DNA of 9,585 nt from NCBI GenBank assembly GCA_001769925.1, contig MEPT01000024.1, positions 3,844-13,428 of the forward strand, written 5' to 3'. Shown piece after piece: positions 6,801 to 9,585 of this stretch. A model generated the notes under the pieces. The model was not told where the DNA came from, did no database searches, and saw only the letters and a list, made by a program, of their open reading frames with translations. The stretch is from Bdellovibrionales bacterium RBG_16_40_8 (GTDB lineage: Bacteria; Bdellovibrionota; Bdellovibrionia; Bdellovibrionales; UBA1609). The position numbers were made by a program, and so were the translations under genes. Positions within the stretch are counted from its first letter, which is position 1; every line of letters begins with the position of its first letter.

Positions 6801-8021
6801 ATGTTTAAAATGTCTCCAGAAGAGCAACTTCATGAGCTTAAAAAAGGTACGGTAGATTTTATCTCTGAGGTAGAACTTCTTAGTAAACTCAAAGATTCTT
6901 ATAAAAACAAAAAGCCGCTTCGTATTAAAGCAGGGTTTGACCCCTCTCGTCCTGACTTACATTTGGGCCATACAGTACTTATTAATAAGTTACGCCAATT
7001 TCAAATATTAGGGCACCAGGTAATTTTTTTGATCGGCGATTTTACGGCAATGATTGGCGACCCAAGCGGGCGCAATCAAACGCGCCCTGCCCTGACGACA
7101 GAAGAGTGTGTTGAAAATGCCAAAACCTATGCTCGCCAAGTGTTTAAAATTCTTGATAAAGAAAGAACTGAAGTTGCTTATAATTCAAGTTGGTTTAAAA
7201 ATTTTTCGGCCGTCGAATTTATTAAGCTATCGTCTCACTATACTGTTGCGCGCATGCTTGAGCGTGATGATTTTTCAAAAAGATACAAAGACCAAACGCC
7301 TATTTCAATACACGAACTTTTGTATCCGTTAGTGCAGGGCTATGATTCTGTTGCTTTAAAATCTGATGTTGAACTAGGCGGCACTGATCAGCGATTTAAT
7401 CTATTAGTAGGCAGAGAGATTCAAAAATCATATGGCCTACCTCAACAGTGCATCATTACAAGTCCTATTCTTGAAGGCCTAGATGGTGTGCAAAAAATGT
7501 CTAAAAGCCTCAATAACTATATAGCCGTAGAAGATACGCCAAAAGATATGTTCGGTAAAACTATGCGACTTAGTGATGAGTTGATGATTCGTTATTATGA
7601 ACTTTTGACTGACATGACAACTAGTGATTTGGCAGCGCTGCAAGTAGACATATCTGCGGGTAAAAAACACCCACGCGATATTAAAGTGGCCCTAGCTAAA
7701 ACATTCGTTACCAGGTTTTATTCTTCACATGATGCCGAAAAGGCAGAAGATGAATTTAATCGCATTTTTGTTAATAAAGGCATTCCTGATAATGTTCCAG
7801 AAATTAAATGTGGGGCTGAAACAGGCGTTGGGGTGGTACAATTTTTAGTTAAAATTGGGCTTGCGACATCTAATGCTGAAGCTAGGCGTGCAATTGAAGG
7901 CATGGCGGTAGAGCTAAAAGGGCAAAAAGTATCAGATTGGAAAATGACAATTGATTTAAAAATAGGCGATGAATTTCTTGTTCGCAGTGGCAAAAAAAAA
8001 TTTATTAAGGTGAAAGTATAA
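6801..8021 (+). CDS. tyrS: Tyrosyl-tRNA synthetase
   Basis: This class I aminoacyl-tRNA synthetase charges tRNA-Tyr. The 406-residue length fits the bacterial TyrRS group. The Rossmann catalytic core begins with [15 protein letters not shown], holding the HIGH-type motif HLGH (54-57). It continues with [13 protein letters not shown] (79-91), [10 protein letters not shown] (177-186), [10 protein letters not shown] (191-200) and the KMSKS loop (232-236) in [15 protein letters not shown]-terminal S4-type RNA-binding domain covers about 344-406 ([20 protein letters not shown] onwards). The tryptophanyl enzyme is unlikely because of the GGTDQRFN and S4 features. The start is ATG at 6801, five bases after the rny stop, with only a weak GAGA ribosome site; a second ATG at 6810 is possible. 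The TAA overlaps the ferredoxin ATG by one base, suggesting translational coupling. Confidence 0.96.
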   Translation: MFKMSPEEQLHELKKGTVDFISEVELLSKLKDSYKNKKPLRIKAGFDPSRPDLHLGHTVLINKLRQFQILGHQVIFLIGDFTAMIGDPSGRNQTRPALTTEECVENAKTYARQVFKILDKERTEVAYNSSWFKNFSAVEFIKLSSHYTVARMLERDDFSKRYKDQTPISIHELLYPLVQGYDSVALKSDVELGGTDQRFNLLVGREIQKSYGLPQQCIITSPILEGLDGVQKMSKSLNNYIAVEDTPKDMFGKTMRLSDELMIRYYELLTDMTTSDLAALQVDISAGKKHPRDIKVALAKTFVTRFYSSHDAEKAEDEFNRIFVNKGIPDNVPEIKCGAETGVGVVQFLVKIGLATSNAEARRAIEGMAVELKGQKVSDWKMTIDLKIGDEFLVRSGKKKFIKVKV

Positions 8022-8446
8022 TGAAGGTTAAATTTTTACCGCAGAATATTGAGTTTGAGATAAAACCGAATCAGACAGTTAAAGATCTGGCAGACAAAAA
8101 TAATATTTTTATTAAATCTGTTTGTAATGCCATTCCATCATGTGCCGAGTGTAGAATAAAAATTATCGATGGCGAACATAATGTGTTACCTCCTGGGACA
8201 AAAGAGTTAAGTCTAATTGGCACTGGTTACTTTATCGATCAAAGGCGACTGGCCTGTCAGGTTATTTGTTTTGGAGATATTACGGTTGATCTTGCTGAGC
8301 AAGTAGAAAAGCAAAAAAACATGAGTCATAAAAGGCCGCAGGGTAGTCGTATGCCTGAGACACAGGTATCTCACGCAGTGACGGGCAATCTCATTGAACA
8401 AGATAAAGAAATTCAAGAAATTACTAAACAGCGCAGTAAAAATTAA
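8021..8446 (+). CDS. 2Fe-2S ferredoxin, adrenodoxin/ISC type, with basic C-terminal tail
   Basis: This is a small soluble electron carrier. The 141-residue protein begins with a beta-grasp ferredoxin fold (residues 1-92). The cluster cysteines are C35, C41, C44 and C79, spaced C-x5-C-x2-C-x34-C. The last lies in the typical RLACQ motif. This spacing fits adrenodoxin or Fdx-type rather than plant-type (C-x4-C) ferredoxins. C83 is an extra cysteine, probably not a ligand. Residues about 93-141 form a Lys/Gln/Glu-rich hydrophilic extension with no recognised motif and no counterpart in a minimal ferredoxin. The ATG overlaps the tyrS stop (TAATG), with AAGGTG at 8007-8012 as ribosome site. The partner is unknown. 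A role in Fe-S cluster assembly is possible given the nearby cysteine desulfurase on the other strand, but that is inference. Confidence 0.85.
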   Translation: MKVKFLPQNIEFEIKPNQTVKDLADKNNIFIKSVCNAIPSCAECRIKIIDGEHNVLPPGTKELSLIGTGYFIDQRRLACQVICFGDITVDLAEQVEKQKNMSHKRPQGSRMPETQVSHAVTGNLIEQDKEIQEITKQRSKN

Positions 8447-8471
8447 TTTGAATTTTGATTAGAGTGTATTG

Positions 8472-9287
8472 ATGAAAGTTTTCACTTTTGAAGACATTGA
8501 AATTCGCTATAAAGTTGAAGGTGAATCAGGGCCAGTTTATTTACTTCTTCACGGATTTGGTGGTAGTCCACATGATTGGTTTGAAATAGCTGGTGCCTTG
8601 GGTAAAAACTATCGTGTGGTAATACCGAATATAAAAACATTTTTTACACATCGCGAGCCAATTTCATTTTCGCGTCAGGTGCATTGTTTAAATCAATTTG
8701 TGAAATCTATTTATGAAAGAAAAGGTGTGCACGAGCTTTCGCTAATAGGGCAGAGCTATGGGGCGACACTTAGTTTGGGCATCAGACTAACAAGTGAATT
8801 TAATGTGTCATCGCATATTGTTCTTAACCCAATGCCATTTCGACCGCTTTTTCATATTCGTGATACTCATGTGAGAATTCTTCTTGCTTTTGGTTATCGA
8901 AATAAAGGAGTAAATTTTTATTTAAATACCAGCGAAGGCCGAGAAAGCATTGAGGCTTTGGCTAAGGTTTTTAGACTTGGCGGATTAGGAGTACATGAAA
9001 TTAAGCATATGAGCGAGAGAAAACTTGCACTTGTTGAAAGGGCCTTTGAAAGATTTTTATGGATATATAAAAACGAAGACTGGAAATTTTGGGAAGAAAA
9101 ATTACTTAATGTAAAAAATGGATTTATCACAAAATATTTTTATTCTAGTAAAGACAGTCTATTTCACAGTGCAGATTATCAAAAATTTGCTTTATATTGT
9201 AAGGCGAAAGACATCATCGAAATACCTCACGATGGGCATTTATTATTGCAAGATAAAGGCAGTGAGCTTTTAAAGTTCATGCACTGA
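8472..9287 (+). CDS. Alpha/beta hydrolase of unknown substrate
   Basis: The 271-residue protein has alpha/beta hydrolase fold landmarks in order. The oxyanion-hole loop is HGFGG (about 27-31) and the nucleophile elbow is IGQSYG (Ser at about 95). The candidate acid is in YFYSSKDSLF (Asp about 228), and the catalytic His is in PHDGHLLLQ (His about 256). The triad is complete, so an active esterase, lipase or related hydrolase is likely, but nothing visible fixes the substrate. A helical cap-like region lies at about 120-200, rich in Arg, Phe and Lys. No signal peptide is seen, so it is probably cytoplasmic. The start is the ATG at 8472; a TTG immediately before it would add one residue. The ribosome site is weak (GAGTG at 8462-8466). 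It is the last gene of the + strand run, 25 bases after the ferredoxin. Confidence 0.82.
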   Translation: MKVFTFEDIEIRYKVEGESGPVYLLLHGFGGSPHDWFEIAGALGKNYRVVIPNIKTFFTHREPISFSRQVHCLNQFVKSIYERKGVHELSLIGQSYGATLSLGIRLTSEFNVSSHIVLNPMPFRPLFHIRDTHVRILLAFGYRNKGVNFYLNTSEGRESIEALAKVFRLGGLGVHEIKHMSERKLALVERAFERFLWIYKNEDWKFWEEKLLNVKNGFITKYFYSSKDSLFHSADYQKFALYCKAKDIIEIPHDGHLLLQDKGSELLKFMH

Positions 9288-9446
9288 TCTACTTTTATGT
9301 TGATAATTTGATATTTTTTTTAGCTCTTTATTACTCAGTAAGATTTTCACAAGACTCGGACTTTTTTGCAAAATAACCCATAGAATATAGCTTTGAATTC
9401 AACAACATATCATTGGGATCGGTACACTTCTTCAAATAATTTCTAA

Positions 9447-9585
9447 TTATTGCGACTTAACCATAGCGACAATTTTATCAAAGGCTACATTTAGATCTTT
9501 TTCAGTTGTGAAGCGACCAATGCCGATACGAATGGTGGAGTGGGCGAGTTCAGTAGGTAGTTCGATGGCGGCTAAAACGTGAGAA
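9447..9585 (-). CDS. Cysteine desulfurase (NifS/IscS family), C-terminal fragment
   Basis: Read on the - strand from the right edge, 45 full codons end at a TAA (9449-9447). The fragment begins SHVLAAIELP and contains STIRIGIGRFTTEKDL. This is the typical C-terminal segment of class V aminotransferase-type cysteine desulfurases, where xxRxxLGRFTTEEE is strongly conserved. Such PLP enzymes convert cysteine to alanine and donate persulfide sulfur for Fe-S clusters or thiolation. The PLP lysine and active cysteine lie outside the window. The protein ends about 20 residues after the GRFTTE motif. It therefore lacks the long tail that in E. coli IscS includes the SPLW region used to contact IscU, which suggests a shorter NifS-like form. 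The gene is convergent with the hydrolase, with a 159-base gap. Confidence 0.85.
   Translation of the reverse strand, partial: SHVLAAIELPTELAHSTIRIGIGRFTTEKDLNVAFDKIVAMVKSQ

Noticed and set aside
7108..7332. A + strand 74-residue frame inside tyrS
   Set aside because: It overlaps the TyrRS catalytic core in another frame and shows no protein family features.
9288..9446. Intrinsic terminator between the convergent hydrolase and desulfurase genes
   Set aside because: There is a run of eight T at 9314-9321 without a GC-rich stem before it, and an AT-only 6-pair repeat at 9435-9451 that overlaps the desulfurase stop. Neither is convincing.

Overview
The window is a densely packed, AT-rich stretch of bacterial chromosome made of housekeeping genes. 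It shows no mobile element, CRISPR array, rRNA or tRNA. The gene set is smc (3' part), ftsY, a Na/Pi cotransporter-family protein with a PhoU-like tail, zapA, 5-formyltetrahydrofolate cyclo-ligase, RNase Y, tyrS, a 2Fe-2S ferredoxin and an alpha/beta hydrolase, with a cysteine desulfurase fragment facing them. Having RNase Y, an smc-ftsY pair, zapA and an adrenodoxin-type ferredoxin together points to a low-GC member of the former Deltaproteobacteria, possibly Bdellovibrionota. That placement is inference from gene content; no taxonomic marker was compared.

Layout. Nine genes run on the + strand from 1 to 9287, and most junctions are 0-40 bases or overlap. SMC ends 14 bases before ftsY. The ftsY stop overlaps the GTG start of the transporter by 4 bases. 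The tyrS stop overlaps the ferredoxin start by one base (TAATG). The only real gap inside the run is 4192-4290, before zapA. It holds a candidate weak promoter and a strong Shine-Dalgarno for a GTG start of zapA, so the run may be two transcription units: smc-ftsY-transporter, and zapA-cyclo-ligase-rny-tyrS-ferredoxin-hydrolase. From 9447 to the right edge, the last 45 codons of a cysteine desulfurase lie on the - strand, convergent with the hydrolase. I see no convincing terminator in the 159-base gap between them.

Function. The first block covers chromosome organisation (SMC), co-translational membrane targeting (FtsY) and an anion/phosphate-type membrane transporter. The second covers Z-ring assembly (ZapA), folate one-carbon metabolism, membrane-anchored RNA decay (RNase Y), tyrosine charging and electron transfer. 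The facing cysteine desulfurase supplies sulfur for Fe-S clusters, a possible functional link to the ferredoxin.

Most notable point. The RNase Y homologue keeps its membrane anchor, coiled coil, KH domain, core HD pair and C-terminal region. However, several other conserved polar positions of the HD domain are replaced: the His of the usual EGSH, both His of AHHGD, and the Asp of AADA. It may be a degenerate or re-purposed RNase Y. Other items are a hairpin that covers the Shine-Dalgarno of the cyclo-ligase gene, and a corrected zapA start.
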